Source: Eubacteriales bacterium (GTDB lineage Bacteria; Bacillota; Clostridia; Peptostreptococcales; Anaerovoracaceae). From it: a DNA stretch of 64,000 nucleotides. Positions 1 to 8,689 of this stretch are shown one piece after another. The notes under the pieces are model-generated. The model ran no database searches. It saw only the letters and a program-made list of their open reading frames with translations, and was not told the DNA's origin. Both the position numbers and the translations under genes were made by a program. How positions within the stretch are numbered: position 1 is the stretch's first letter; each line of letters opens with the position of its first letter. The stretch is taken from positions 1-64,000 of the forward strand of contig JAQYMQ010000004.1 in the NCBI GenBank assembly GCA_028872475.1. The letters are read 5' to 3'.

Positions 1-1
1 G

Positions 2-145
2 AAACTAAGTTTAAGAAGCTATATGAAAATATTAAAAGTTGCTCGAACGATTGCTGACTTGGAGGAATCTGAAAATATTAAATCCACACATTTACTTCAG
101 GCACTTCAATATAGAAACATAACAGATTTATACCGAGTAAAATAA
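2..145 (+). CDS. comM: ComM/YifB-family Mg-chelatase-like AAA+ ATPase, C-terminal fragment
   Basis: Only the last 47 codons are in the window; the gene continues off the left edge. The visible peptide begins [20 protein letters not shown] and ends ITDLYRVK, which matches the C-terminal helical bundle of YifB/ComM proteins (the S-x-R pattern, then ARTIADLE, then the LxEALxYR-like segment before the stop). ComM is a hexameric helicase that promotes branch migration during natural transformation. The call rests on this short tail and on the neighbour: comM followed by dprA on the same strand is a common arrangement in Firmicutes. Confidence 0.72.
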   Translation, partial: KLSLRSYMKILKVARTIADLEESENIKSTHLLQALQYRNITDLYRVK

Positions 146-265
146 TCAGTAACATCAAAAATATAAAAAATGAAAATCAAAACTTATAGTTATGCATTTA
201 TCTTATCAACATAAGAAATTAAAACATAAAACAACAAATAATAAATGATTATACTGAAGATAGAA

Positions 266-293
266 GATAAAAGATAAAAGATAAAAGATAAAA
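266..293. repeat. Heptanucleotide tandem repeat GATAAAA x4
   Basis: Four exact head-to-tail copies of GATAAAA, preceded by related GAAGATAGAA sequence, sit about 40 bp upstream of the dprA start codon in the comM-dprA gap (146-332). The rest of this gap is A-rich and shows no clear promoter or ribosome binding site. Seven-base units can gain or lose copies by slippage and would here change the spacing upstream of dprA rather than the frame. Confidence 0.85.
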
Positions 294-332
294 ATTAAAA
301 ACTGAAAACTAAAAATAATATAAAACTAGAAT

Positions 333-1229
333 ATGACAAAAAATAATAATTCAAAATTTAATGAACAATATATAAAAATTGAAATGGATAATCCTAAATA
401 TCCAATCGAACTACTAGCGCTAAAGAATCCTCCCAAACAACTGCATTGTATCGGCAATGTCGATTTACTTTATGGACATAAATTTGCCATTGTAGGTTCT
501 CGTAAATTCAGCACTTATGGTCGAAGGATTACAAGGGATATGTCTAACTTTTTATCAAAAAGTGGCATAACTATTATTAGCGGACTAGCTATGGGAATTG
601 ATGCAATTGCACACGAAAATTCTGTCGAAAATATTGGTTCTACAATAGCTGTATTGGGCTGTGGACTTGACTCAATATATCCAAGTAGTAATAAAAATAT
701 ACGTAAAAAAATTGAAGAATATGGTCTCGTTATTACAGAATACGACTTCGGCACCAAACCTAGTAAGTGGACATTTCCTCAAAGAAACAGAATTATTGCT
801 GCTCTTTCAGAAAAAATTATTGTCACCGAAGCAGGCAATAACAGTGGAGCCTGCATAACTGCAGAGCTAGGAGTTGAGTTAGGTAAAGAAGTATATACTT
901 TTGCACATAATATTTATAGTCAACACGGCATAGGAAGCAATAAGCTTATTAAAGATGGGATTACACCTTTATTTAGCATCGATGAAATTCTAAAGGATTA
1001 CACTATGGTAAATTTCTCTCAGATTAATCATATTGAGACAGCTAGTTCAAAGATAAGCGATGAAGAACTTGCTATATTAAATTATATACAGCTTAATGGG
1101 GAAACAACTTGTGATAGCATATCTCAAAAACTAAATATTAGCATCGATAAAGTATCTTCGATTACTACTATTCTCGAATTAAAGGGACTTATAGAAAATT
1201 ATTTAGGACGAATTTTTGCAATAAAATAA
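333..1229 (+). CDS. dprA: DNA-processing protein DprA (Smf)
   Basis: DprA binds incoming single-stranded DNA during transformation and loads RecA onto it. The 298-residue protein has the Rossmann-like core: IVGSRKFSTYGRR near residue 52, the SGLAMGIDAIAH loop near 85, LGCGLDSIYP near 109, and the FPQRNRIIAALS and GNNSGACITAELG segments. The C-terminal 60 residues look like the small winged-helix domain found in many DprA proteins. The N-terminal SAM-like domain of longer homologues is absent, as the core starts within the first 25 residues. No good Shine-Dalgarno precedes this ATG; an ATG 17 codons downstream is not better. It probably follows comM in one transcription unit. Confidence 0.93.
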   Translation: MTKNNNSKFNEQYIKIEMDNPKYPIELLALKNPPKQLHCIGNVDLLYGHKFAIVGSRKFSTYGRRITRDMSNFLSKSGITIISGLAMGIDAIAHENSVENIGSTIAVLGCGLDSIYPSSNKNIRKKIEEYGLVITEYDFGTKPSKWTFPQRNRIIAALSEKIIVTEAGNNSGACITAELGVELGKEVYTFAHNIYSQHGIGSNKLIKDGITPLFSIDEILKDYTMVNFSQINHIETASSKISDEELAILNYIQLNGETTCDSISQKLNISIDKVSSITTILELKGLIENYLGRIFAIK

Positions 1230-1236
1230 GGGAGTA

Positions 1237-1282
1237 ATTACAGCTCCCCACACAATTATAATTACAACTCCCCACAAAATTA
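1237..1282. repeat. Short direct repeat between convergent dprA and crp-like genes
   Basis: Two 22-bp copies (1237-1258 and 1261-1282) of ATTACARCTCCCCACAMAAT plus TA differ at two positions. They lie just after the dprA stop. GGGAG at 1230-1234 can pair with CTCCC at 1244-1248 to give a weak hairpin that might help end dprA transcription, but there is no T tract. Confidence 0.55.
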
Positions 1283-1361
1283 AAAATATATTTAGCAAAC
1301 TTATTCTAAAACGCATTAAAAAATAAATATATAACTAATTCTACAGCAAGTTTCTTTAGTC

Positions 1362-2030
1362 CTATATATAGTCGATATCAAATATCTTAAATCGATTTTT
1401 GTGAAAGTCTATTAATCCTTCATCTCTCATCTTTCCTAGCTCTTTTGATAATGCCGAACGCTCTACATTCAAGTAATCAGCCATTTGTTGTCTATCAAAC
1501 GGTAAATCAAACTCGGTTTTATTTGACTGGACTGACATAGAATTTAGATATGACATAACCCTACCTCTTATGGTTTTAGGAGCAATATCAAAGCTCCTAC
1601 GAGACAAATGCAAGTTTTTTTGCACTGAGATTTGAAGGATATTAGCAATGATTGTAGACCCCAATGCAGTAGTTTTAATTTCATCTGAAAAAAGATTAGA
1701 CACATTCAAAAATACTATTTCTGATTTTTCATTAGCTACAACATCTACAAGCATTATCGCATCTTTTAATATTGCATATGTCTCTCCAAAATACTGACCT
1801 CTTCCTAACTTTGTCAATATTGTTCGATTCCCCCACAAGTCATTACTTTCAATTATCACACTTCCACTTAAGACTAGAGCCAAATCATCAATTGTACTAC
1901 CAGCACTAAAAATTATTTCTCCCTTATCAAACTTCTTTTTACGAACATGAAGAAAATCAATCGACTGCTGAATATCTTCTTGAGATATTCCTTTATATAA
2001 CACCGTTTTTTCAAGAAAATTTACAAGCAT
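1362..2030 (-). CDS. Crp/Fnr-family transcriptional regulator
   Basis: A 222-residue protein with an N-terminal cyclic-nucleotide-binding-type beta barrel (about residues 15-120; GEIIFSAGSTIDDLALVLSG and the GQYFGETYAI segment) and a C-terminal Crp-type helix-turn-helix (about 150-215; DLPFDRQQMADYLNVERSAL). Such proteins respond to small molecules or redox state. There is no cysteine cluster like the Fe-S cluster of Fnr, so the signal is unknown. It is the last gene of the minus-strand run that begins with the ABC importer at 6.4 kb. It may regulate that operon, but this is inference. Confidence 0.88.
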   Translation of the reverse strand: MLVNFLEKTVLYKGISQEDIQQSIDFLHVRKKKFDKGEIIFSAGSTIDDLALVLSGSVIIESNDLWGNRTILTKLGRGQYFGETYAILKDAIMLVDVVANEKSEIVFLNVSNLFSDEIKTTALGSTIIANILQISVQKNLHLSRRSFDIAPKTIRGRVMSYLNSMSVQSNKTEFDLPFDRQQMADYLNVERSALSKELGKMRDEGLIDFHKNRFKIFDIDYI

Positions 2031-2087
2031 AATCTATACCTCATACTCCAGATACTCATATGAAATTCTATCTAACATAAATTCCAT

Positions 2088-2780
2088 CTAATCAGCAGAA
2101 ATCCTATCTATCCAAGCACTCAATTTCTTATGAAAAATTGCTGAGACTAAAAATAATATTGTAGCAACTGACGCAATAATAATCGCTGTTAAGTATCCAC
2201 CAGCATTAATTTGATGACCAATAATTATACTTCCTAACATTCCAGGTGTTCTTCCTATCATCGAAACTATTAAGAATAATTTCAAATTAATCCCTGCAAT
2301 ACCTGCTGCATAATTACACAAATCCTTAGGCAATCCTGGAATTAAATAAATCAAAAATATAAAAATCAAAGCCTTCTTTGTCTTTAATTTTTCCACAATG
2401 CCACCAACCTTTTCCGGTTTAACCAAAACTCGTAATGCATCTCTACCTAAATATCTCGATAAATAATAAGAGATAATTGATCCAATAAATGCTCCAATAA
2501 GTGACAAAGCTAACGTTGACATAATTCCATAAAAATATCCAAATCCAATTTGTAGCCATTGTCCCGGTATAATAGATATTACTATCTGCAAAATTTGAAA
2601 TAAAATATACAACGGAATCATTGTAGCTTCGTTTGCTTGAAAAAACGCCTTAATCTTATTAACATCAGCAAACTGTTTTAACCAGTCCCATTGAAATAAA
2701 TATAAATATAATGGAATTCCAACAATAATAAATATTAATATTGAAAACTTAATTATTGCAATAATCTTTTTATTCTTCAT
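2088..2780 (-). CDS. TVP38/TMEM64 (DedA-like, VTT domain) membrane protein
   Basis: A 230-residue integral membrane protein with about five hydrophobic segments. It has the VTT-domain signatures: GQWLQIGFGYFYG near residue 73, GAFIGSIISYYLSRYLGR near 96 and the FLIYLIPGLPKDLCNYAAG re-entrant loop near 142. The family is linked to lipid scrambling or flipping and membrane homeostasis; the exact substrate is not known. It starts 3 bp after the stop of the upstream PLP enzyme, so the two are probably translated from one message. Confidence 0.87.
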   Translation of the reverse strand: MKNKKIIAIIKFSILIFIIVGIPLYLYLFQWDWLKQFADVNKIKAFFQANEATMIPLYILFQILQIVISIIPGQWLQIGFGYFYGIMSTLALSLIGAFIGSIISYYLSRYLGRDALRVLVKPEKVGGIVEKLKTKKALIFIFLIYLIPGLPKDLCNYAAGIAGINLKLFLIVSMIGRTPGMLGSIIIGHQINAGGYLTAIIIASVATILFLVSAIFHKKLSAWIDRISAD

Positions 2781-2783
2781 ATA

Positions 2784-4067
2784 TTAACCAATTAAATTTC
2801 TATCATACAATTCCTGTAGTGACTTAAGAACTCCAACTTTAGAATGTTCATATGTAAGTCCACCTTGGAAATAAACAATATACGGGTCTCTTATTGGTGC
2901 ATCCGCACTAAGCTCAATAGATGATCCTTGCACAAATGCTCCTGCTGCCATAATTACATCATTTGAGTATCCAGGCATATCCCATGGTTCCGGAGATACA
3001 AAACAGTCTACCGGAGCAGCTTTTTGTATTCCTTGACAAAAGGCAACTACTGCCTCTTTACTACCTAATTTAATAGATTGTATTATATCTCCCCTAATAT
3101 CGTCAACCTCAGGGCAAATGTCATAATTCATATTTTTGTAAACTTGTCCGCAAAGCATAGCACCCTTAATGGCTCCTGACACAACACTAGGAGCCATAAA
3201 AAGTCCTTGCAAGATAGATCTTGTCTGACCAAAAGTTAGTCCGCACTCTCCACCAATACCAGGACAAGTAAGCCTGTATGAAGCCATATCGATTAAGTCC
3301 TGTCTTCCAACAATATATCCACCCGAAAGAGCCAAACCACCACCAGGGTTTTTGATAAGGGAGCCTGCCATAATGTCGATACCTACATCTGTAGGCTCTA
3401 AAATATCCAGAAATTCACCATAGCAATTATCAATCATTGTAATAATATCTTTATTAATGGATTTCACAAGTGCAACACATTCTCTAATATCTTCTATACT
3501 TATCGCTTCACGCCAAGCATATCCTGTAGCTCTCTGCATGCAAACCATCTTCGTTTTATCACTAATGACTGCTTTAATCGCATCAAAATCAATTTTATTA
3601 TCCTTAAGTTCTACCTGATTATATGTAATGCCAAACTCATTTAATGAACCTCTTCCAGCCTCACCACGAATGCCTATTACTTCCTCTAGAGTATCATAAG
3701 GTTTACCTGTTACGTAAATCACTTCATCACCAGGTCGAAGCGAAGACGTGATTGCTATACTTAGTGCATGAGTACCATTTACAATCTGCGTTCTAACAAG
3801 AGCTGCCTCAGTATTAAAGACATCAGCAAAAACTTTCTCAGTCACATCTCTTCCCACATCATCATATCCATAACCTGTATTCCATGCAAAATGTCTATCT
3901 GATACATTATTTTTTTGAAAAGCTCTAAGCACCTTATACTGGTTTACCTGAGCTATTTCATCTACACGTGAAAATGAAGTTGCAATCTGCTTCTCCGCTT
4001 CCGCTACTTTATCAAACACAACTTCACTTATTCCAAAATTATTCTTTAAATATTCTTTAATATTCAT
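2784..4067 (-). CDS. Methionine gamma-lyase family (YnbB-like) PLP-dependent protein
   Basis: A 427-residue fold-type I PLP enzyme of the Met_gamma_lyase family (once labelled aluminium resistance protein; B. subtilis YnbB). Visible landmarks are the N-terminal RHFAWNTGYGYDDVGRD, the VNGTHALSIAITSSLRPGDE cofactor loop, and GSLIKNPGGGLALSGGYI with the likely Schiff-base lysine. The family is related to cystathionine gamma-lyases, but its reaction is poorly characterised. Its position directly behind an amino-acid ABC importer suggests the operon takes up and cleaves a sulfur amino acid; this is inference. Confidence 0.88.
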   Translation of the reverse strand: MNIKEYLKNNFGISEVVFDKVAEAEKQIATSFSRVDEIAQVNQYKVLRAFQKNNVSDRHFAWNTGYGYDDVGRDVTEKVFADVFNTEAALVRTQIVNGTHALSIAITSSLRPGDEVIYVTGKPYDTLEEVIGIRGEAGRGSLNEFGITYNQVELKDNKIDFDAIKAVISDKTKMVCMQRATGYAWREAISIEDIRECVALVKSINKDIITMIDNCYGEFLDILEPTDVGIDIMAGSLIKNPGGGLALSGGYIVGRQDLIDMASYRLTCPGIGGECGLTFGQTRSILQGLFMAPSVVSGAIKGAMLCGQVYKNMNYDICPEVDDIRGDIIQSIKLGSKEAVVAFCQGIQKAAPVDCFVSPEPWDMPGYSNDVIMAAGAFVQGSSIELSADAPIRDPYIVYFQGGLTYEHSKVGVLKSLQELYDRNLIG

Positions 4068-4092
4068 AATTAACTATACAATTCCTATCTTT

Positions 4093-4815
4093 CTAAAGCA
4101 CTTTACTTAAGAAGTCCTTTACCCTATCTTCCTTTGGATTTTCAAACAATTCCTGAGGTGTCGCATCTTCAACAAGATAACCCTCATCTAAGAATAATAC
4201 TCTATCTGCCACCTCTTTAGCAAATCCCATCTCATGAGTTACAATTACCATTGTCATCCCCTTTTGAGCAAGATCTTTCATTACATCCAGTACATCTCCA
4301 ACCATCTCAGGATCAAGCGCACTTGTCGGCTCATCAAAAAGCATAGCCTCAGGGTTCATAGCCAAAGCTCTAGCAATAGCGACTCTCTGTTGTTGTCCGC
4401 CAGACAATGATTTTGGATAATCATCAGCCTTATCAGCCAAACCAACTTTTTCTAACAATTCCATTGCTATAACGTCAGCTTCACCCTTAGACATTCCAAG
4501 AACATTGATAGGGCTAATAGTAATATTCTCTTTAACAGTCTTATGTGGAAATAGGTTGAAATTTTGGAATACCATACCCAATCTTTGACGCATAATATCA
4601 ATATTTACATCGCTGTCATTTATCTTAATGCCATCTAAAATAACATCTCCTGATGTCGGCATTTCTAAGAGATTGAGGCATCTTAAAAATGTACTCTTAC
4701 CGGAACCTGACGGTCCTATAACACAGACAACTTCACCGGGATTAATATCTACTGTAATACCTTTTAGCACTTCGTTATCGCCAAATTGTTTTTTTAAATC
4801 CTTAACCTTTAACAT
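4093..4815 (-). CDS. Polar amino-acid ABC transporter, ATP-binding protein (GlnQ type)
   Basis: A 240-residue ABC ATPase with Walker A GPSGSGKS (residues 34-41), Q-loop [10 protein letters not shown], signature LSGGQQQR, Walker B MLFDEP and the switch histidine in [10 protein letters not shown]. The overall sequence fits the GlnQ/HisP group that powers uptake of polar amino acids. Its start overlaps the last 14 bp of the permease gene. With the permease and the lipoprotein at 5605-6387 it forms one importer. Confidence 0.95.
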   Translation of the reverse strand: MLKVKDLKKQFGDNEVLKGITVDINPGEVVCVIGPSGSGKSTFLRCLNLLEMPTSGDVILDGIKINDSDVNIDIMRQRLGMVFQNFNLFPHKTVKENITISPINVLGMSKGEADVIAMELLEKVGLADKADDYPKSLSGGQQQRVAIARALAMNPEAMLFDEPTSALDPEMVGDVLDVMKDLAQKGMTMVIVTHEMGFAKEVADRVLFLDEGYLVEDATPQELFENPKEDRVKDFLSKVL

Positions 4816-5473
4816 TTTTAGATATTCTCCTTTCTAATCTGTTCATAGCAATTGATAATGGAATTGTCAATGAAAGATATACAAATGCTGTACCTAAATA
4901 TGCCGGCCACGCATTAAATGTTGAAGAAGCCCAAAGCATACTAGCTCTTGTGATTTCAGTTACTGTAATTGCAGAAAGGACTGCGGTCTCCTTTATTAAT
5001 GTAATAAATTCGTTACCTAATGGCGGAATTATAACTTTAAATGCCTGAGGAATTATAATTAATCGCATCGCTTGTTTATGTGTCATACCAAGAGATCTAG
5101 CTGCCTCCATCTGACCTTTATCAATAGCCTGTATACCTGCTCTAACAATTTCAGCCATATATGCAGCAGAATTAAGTCCACATACAAGCATACTTGCGAC
5201 AATAGCATTTTCCCATCTAAAAGCTATACCAAAACTCTGTAATACCTGTGGCAAACCAAAATAAATTATTAAAGCCTGAACCAATAAAGGAGTCCCTCTA
5301 ATAATTTCAATATATACGGTCGCAATACCTTTTAAAAATCTGTTTCCCGAAAGCTTCATTAACGCCATCAACAAACCAACTGCAACGCCTAAAATGACGG
5401 CCACACTTGTTATAGCTAATGTTGTCGTCATCCCAGAGTACGCCGTTTTAATACCTATTAAATAATCCTGCAT
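4802..5473 (-). CDS. Polar amino-acid ABC transporter, permease
   Basis: A 223-residue HisM/GlnP-type permease with about five membrane segments and the EAA loop ([23 protein letters not shown], residues about 142-164) that docks to the ATPase. The start has a good AAAGGAAG ribosome binding site 5 bases upstream. It lies between the binding-protein gene and the ATPase gene, separated from the former by 131 bp that hold a stem-loop. Confidence 0.94.
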   Translation of the reverse strand: MQDYLIGIKTAYSGMTTTLAITSVAVILGVAVGLLMALMKLSGNRFLKGIATVYIEIIRGTPLLVQALIIYFGLPQVLQSFGIAFRWENAIVASMLVCGLNSAAYMAEIVRAGIQAIDKGQMEAARSLGMTHKQAMRLIIIPQAFKVIIPPLGNEFITLIKETAVLSAITVTEITRASMLWASSTFNAWPAYLGTAFVYLSLTIPLSIAMNRLERRISKNVKG

Positions 5474-5516
5474 ACTTTCTTCCTTTTACTACTAACAATA
5501 AATTCAAACCATAATG

Positions 5517-5544
5517 AAATGCCCTGTATTTCCACAGAGCATTT
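5517..5544 (-). other. Intercistronic stem-loop after the binding-protein gene
   Basis: AAATGCYCTGT pairs with its partner over 11 bp across a 6-base loop. The single C-A mismatch on the plus strand becomes a G-U pair in the minus-strand transcript, so the RNA hairpin belongs to this operon. It lacks a U tract. Such elements often leave more binding-protein mRNA than permease mRNA by partial termination or 3' protection. Confidence 0.55.
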
Positions 5545-5604
5545 ATCACAATATGTTTACAAATCTCAGTAAATAATTATACCTATAAATAACTTAAGTT
5601 ACAA

Positions 5605-6387
5605 TTATTTTAACTTCCACTTCTTTAATAGCTTGTCATATTCACCATTATCCTTAAGATTCTTTAGACCCTTATTGATTTTTTCTAATAGCTTTGTATT
5701 ACCCTTTTTAACTGCGATACCATATGGCTGTTGTTCGATTGTATCACCAACGATTTTAATTGTATCAGGTTGCTGAGAAATATACTCAAGTAATACTGGC
5801 TTATCATTTAAAATAGCAGCAACGCTTCCATTATTTACGTCCATAATTGCATCATTAACCTTGTCGTAAATCTTAGCTTCGCCAATCTTACCTTCTTTCG
5901 CCCATTTCTTAATAATGTCTGCACTCATTGTACCAATCTGTGCTGCAACCTTATCATTCTTTGTTAAAGAATTTACATCTTTGATAGTTTCATTATTCTT
6001 CTTCACACCTAAAACGAAACCTGCATCAAAGTATTCATCAGAAAAGTCAACTTCTTGTTTACGTTCATCATTAATTGTTAAACCTGAAATAACTACATCG
6101 ATATTTCCAGACTTAACTGCTGGTATAAGACCATCGAATCCCATATTTGACCATTCAACTTCAAACCCCTGATCTTTAGCAATAGCATTTAGAAGATCTA
6201 CGTCAAATCCATCAACCTTACCCTCTTTATCTGTAGTATCAAACGGCGGGAATGTCGGTTCTAAAGCCGCTTTATAAACTTCCTTACTTCCTGAATCGCC
6301 ATTGTTACCTCCACACGCAGTAAAACCAAAACAGATAATAAACGCTGTAGTCAAAGCTACAATTTTTTTAATCGTATTTTTTTTCAT
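5605..6387 (-). CDS. Polar amino-acid ABC transporter, substrate-binding lipoprotein
   Basis: A 260-residue family 3 extracellular solute-binding protein. The signal peptide ends in a lipobox with Cys25 (CFGFTACGG), so the mature protein is membrane-anchored by lipid. The body has EPTFPPFDTTDKEGKVDGFDV, LIPAVKSGNIDVVISGLTI and DFSDEYFDAGFVLGV, typical of GlnH/ArtJ-like proteins. Ligand cannot be read with confidence; glutamine, arginine or cystine are all possible, and the downstream methionine-gamma-lyase-like gene favours a sulfur amino acid. The start has AGAGGT 7 bases upstream, and a clear promoter lies about 100 bp further up. Confidence 0.94.
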   Translation of the reverse strand: MKKNTIKKIVALTTAFIICFGFTACGGNNGDSGSKEVYKAALEPTFPPFDTTDKEGKVDGFDVDLLNAIAKDQGFEVEWSNMGFDGLIPAVKSGNIDVVISGLTINDERKQEVDFSDEYFDAGFVLGVKKNNETIKDVNSLTKNDKVAAQIGTMSADIIKKWAKEGKIGEAKIYDKVNDAIMDVNNGSVAAILNDKPVLLEYISQQPDTIKIVGDTIEQQPYGIAVKKGNTKLLEKINKGLKNLKDNGEYDKLLKKWKLK

Positions 6388-6489
6388 AACCTGTACCTCT
6401 TTTTTTTAAACTTTCTAAAAATAATTTCGTCATTTATTATTTATATTTATTCATTAATATTTCTAAATGAAATTCTTAACTTGTTTATG

Positions 6490-6517
6490 ATTATACACCT
6501 AAAAAAGATGAAGTCAA
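6490..6517 (-). promoter_or_regulatory. Sigma-A promoter of the ABC importer/MGL operon
   Basis: On the minus strand TTGACT (6512-6517) is followed after 16 bp by a perfect TATAAT (6490-6495). Transcription would start near 6483 and give a leader of about 95 nt. Within that leader ATGAATAAATATAAATA (near 6436-6455) resembles half of an ArgR-type operator. Confidence 0.75.
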
Positions 6518-6696
6518 CACTTTCTATGAAAAAATATTCTATTTTTATGAATTTTATTTATATTTTTATCATTATTTGATTCGTTCAAGGTATTTTCTGT
6601 ATATTTATTCAATCACCATTGACTTTAAATGAATATTATCAATATATACAAACATTAGTTTTATATAAGCTTATAGCTCTTATATAAGTTATAAAA

Positions 6697-6737
6697 TAAA
6701 AATAGTCATATATAAAAATAGTAATATATAAAAATAT
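6697..6737. repeat. 16-bp AT-rich tandem repeat, about 2.5 copies
   Basis: TAAAAATAGTMATATA repeats at 6697, 6713 and (partly) 6729. It lies in the 449-bp gap between exonuclease III and the ABC importer. Apart from this repeat, the promoter at 6490-6517 and the terminator at 6728-6767, I see nothing else in the gap. Confidence 0.6.
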
Positions 6738-6767
6738 CAGCTATAAGCTAATGCATATAACTGATAT
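6728..6767 (-). terminator. Probable terminator after exonuclease III
   Basis: In the minus-strand transcript, arms at 6756-6767 and 6734-6745 (ATATCAGYTATA type) form a 12-bp stem with one U-G pair and a 10-base loop, followed by UUUUAUAUA. It lies about 70 bp after the xth stop. Confidence 0.55.
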
Positions 6768-6836
6768 AATTCTTTCCTAAAAACCTAATTTTTATAAAAA
6801 TATCTTAAATAAAATTATTTAGCAAATATAAATATC

Positions 6837-7589
6837 CTATAAATCCTTTAATTCTAAGCCAACAGGACAATGATCACTTCCAAAAATTTCGTTATGAATA
6901 GTCGCGTCAACGATTTTATCTTCAAGTTTATTGTCAACTATAAAATAATCAATACGCCACCCCGAGTTATTCTTTCTTGCATTAAATCTATATGACCACC
7001 AGCTATAAATTCCTTCCATATCAGGATATTTATATCTAAACGTATCTGTAAACCCTGCGCCTAAAAGTTCTGTCATCTTGCCTCTTTCTTCATCAGAAAA
7101 ACCGGCATTCTTCCTATTAGTCTTTGGATTTTTTAAATCAATTTCGTTATGCGCTACATTCATATCACCACATATGATAACGTGTTTTTTCTTAGCAAGT
7201 TCAGACACATAAGATCTAAAATCATCTTCCCATGCCATACGATAGTCCAATCTCTTAAGACCATCTTGCGAATTAGGTACATACACATTTACAAGATAAA
7301 ACTTTTCATATTCCAGTGTTACAGCTCTACCCTCGTCATCATGATTATCGATGTTATACTGCACAGAAATAGGCTTATGTTTTGCAAATATAGCTGTACC
7401 AGAATATCCTTTTCTATGCGCAAAGCTATAATATTCTAAATATTCAGGTAAATCCAATACAGCCTGTCCTTCTTGCATTTTAGTCTCCTGTATGCAAAAG
7501 AAATCAGCATCAAATTCTCTGACAATATCTTCAAATCCCTTTTTAATACACGCCCTAAGACCATTTACATTCCATGAAACAAACTTCAT
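6837..7589 (-). CDS. xth: Exodeoxyribonuclease III / AP endonuclease
   Basis: A 250-residue member of the exonuclease III family, a Mg-dependent endonuclease that cuts at abasic sites in base excision repair. Active-site motifs are complete: NVNGLR at residues 7-12, the metal-binding Glu in IQETK (residue 35), GDMNVAHNEIDL near 142, the substrate-facing YSWWSYR, and C-terminal GSDHCPV. GGGGGA lies just before the ATG. It follows the DUF2156 gene by 11 bp and is probably cotranscribed with it. Confidence 0.97.
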   Translation of the reverse strand: MKFVSWNVNGLRACIKKGFEDIVREFDADFFCIQETKMQEGQAVLDLPEYLEYYSFAHRKGYSGTAIFAKHKPISVQYNIDNHDDEGRAVTLEYEKFYLVNVYVPNSQDGLKRLDYRMAWEDDFRSYVSELAKKKHVIICGDMNVAHNEIDLKNPKTNRKNAGFSDEERGKMTELLGAGFTDTFRYKYPDMEGIYSWWSYRFNARKNNSGWRIDYFIVDNKLEDKIVDATIHNEIFGSDHCPVGLELKDL

Positions 7590-7600
7590 AAATCCCCCTA

Positions 7601-8536
7601 CTATTTAAAATTAATGTTATATTTTTCTACTAACTTAACAGGCTTATAACTCAGCTTTGACTTTCTAAGCCCCGGCAACCCCATATCTTCTTCTCTATTT
7701 ACATATTTTATATTCTGCGGCATATGTTTACAAAATTCCATATTAATAATCTGATATAGACCTCTATAATCTATATTAGCCTTTTCAATATGTGTACCAA
7801 CAGTATTATTGTTTAAAATACCACCTACACTAAGCGCTTCCATCTTGCCATCTATATATACAGCACCTGCTAAATATTTCGCTTCATCAATATTTTCAAA
7901 TACGTCCTTCATAGCTTTTTCTTCAAGCTTTAAGAGTTCTCTTTCATGAGGCGGTACATCCTTTTTCTTATTAAATCTATCTATAAAATCAATGGCATCT
8001 TCAGACATACTTGAATCCAGCTTCTTATATTCATATTCATAATTCTTTAAAAAATAATTCATATGGTTCTTCTTTTTATGTAGAAGCTTGCCTTTAAGTT
8101 CAATTAAATCTTCTTTTTTATATAGATAGTCAAAGTTGTCTCTATCAGCTGTAATTTCAATATCTCTACCAAAAGCTTTCTGAAAATATTCAACGAGCGG
8201 AAAAGGTATAAGTTTTAATTCAAAAGGATAACCTTTTTCCTCGAACTTTTCCTTAGCTATTAATATCGTTTTACGAAGACTATCCGGATCATATTTACCG
8301 TTATTAGTTAGAGGTGTCCCTAAAAACGGGTGTAAAATTCCTTCTTCCAAATCTAAGTAATTAACTCCGGACATAACCATATAATCACCAATTATATCCC
8401 ATGAAAATTGATTTATATTTCTCCACATATACAAAGAAGAAAAAGAAACTCCTGATGTACAATATCTGTATCCAAGAAGATATTCCTGTAATTTTTCTCT
8501 ATTCTCTATACTTACTTTATTGTCAAATATATACAT
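7601..8536 (-). CDS. DUF2156 (phosphatidylglycerol lysyltransferase C-terminal domain-like) protein
   Basis: A 311-residue soluble protein that matches the DUF2156/LPG-synthetase C-terminal family (PF09924), a GNAT-fold group. Recognisable segments are the N-terminal SFSSLYMWRN, the central KKKNHMNYFLKNY, and VGGILNNNTVGTHIEKANID followed by YQIINMEFC near the C-terminus. The membrane-bound half of MprF is missing, so this is the stand-alone cytoplasmic form, whose acceptor is not known. In the family the fold transfers aminoacyl groups from aminoacyl-tRNA; here that is inference. Confidence 0.83.
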   Translation of the reverse strand: MYIFDNKVSIENREKLQEYLLGYRYCTSGVSFSSLYMWRNINQFSWDIIGDYMVMSGVNYLDLEEGILHPFLGTPLTNNGKYDPDSLRKTILIAKEKFEEKGYPFELKLIPFPLVEYFQKAFGRDIEITADRDNFDYLYKKEDLIELKGKLLHKKKNHMNYFLKNYEYEYKKLDSSMSEDAIDFIDRFNKKKDVPPHERELLKLEEKAMKDVFENIDEAKYLAGAVYIDGKMEALSVGGILNNNTVGTHIEKANIDYRGLYQIINMEFCKHMPQNIKYVNREEDMGLPGLRKSKLSYKPVKLVEKYNINFK

Positions 8537-8689
8537 TAATTAATCATCTCTTTTCTAAAATAATTTGTCTTATCTACTAAAATATACAAGCTATACTCAT
8601 CATCTAATATCATTCTGTAAGCTTATACCACTACAATCAAAAATAAAACAAATTATATGTATATATAAATAATTTTTTACAATTTATAT

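Noticed and set aside
6388..6836. Small RNA or short gene in the 449-bp gap
   Set aside because: Apart from a promoter, a terminator and a 16-bp repeat there is no frame with a ribosome binding site and no independent promoter-terminator pair.
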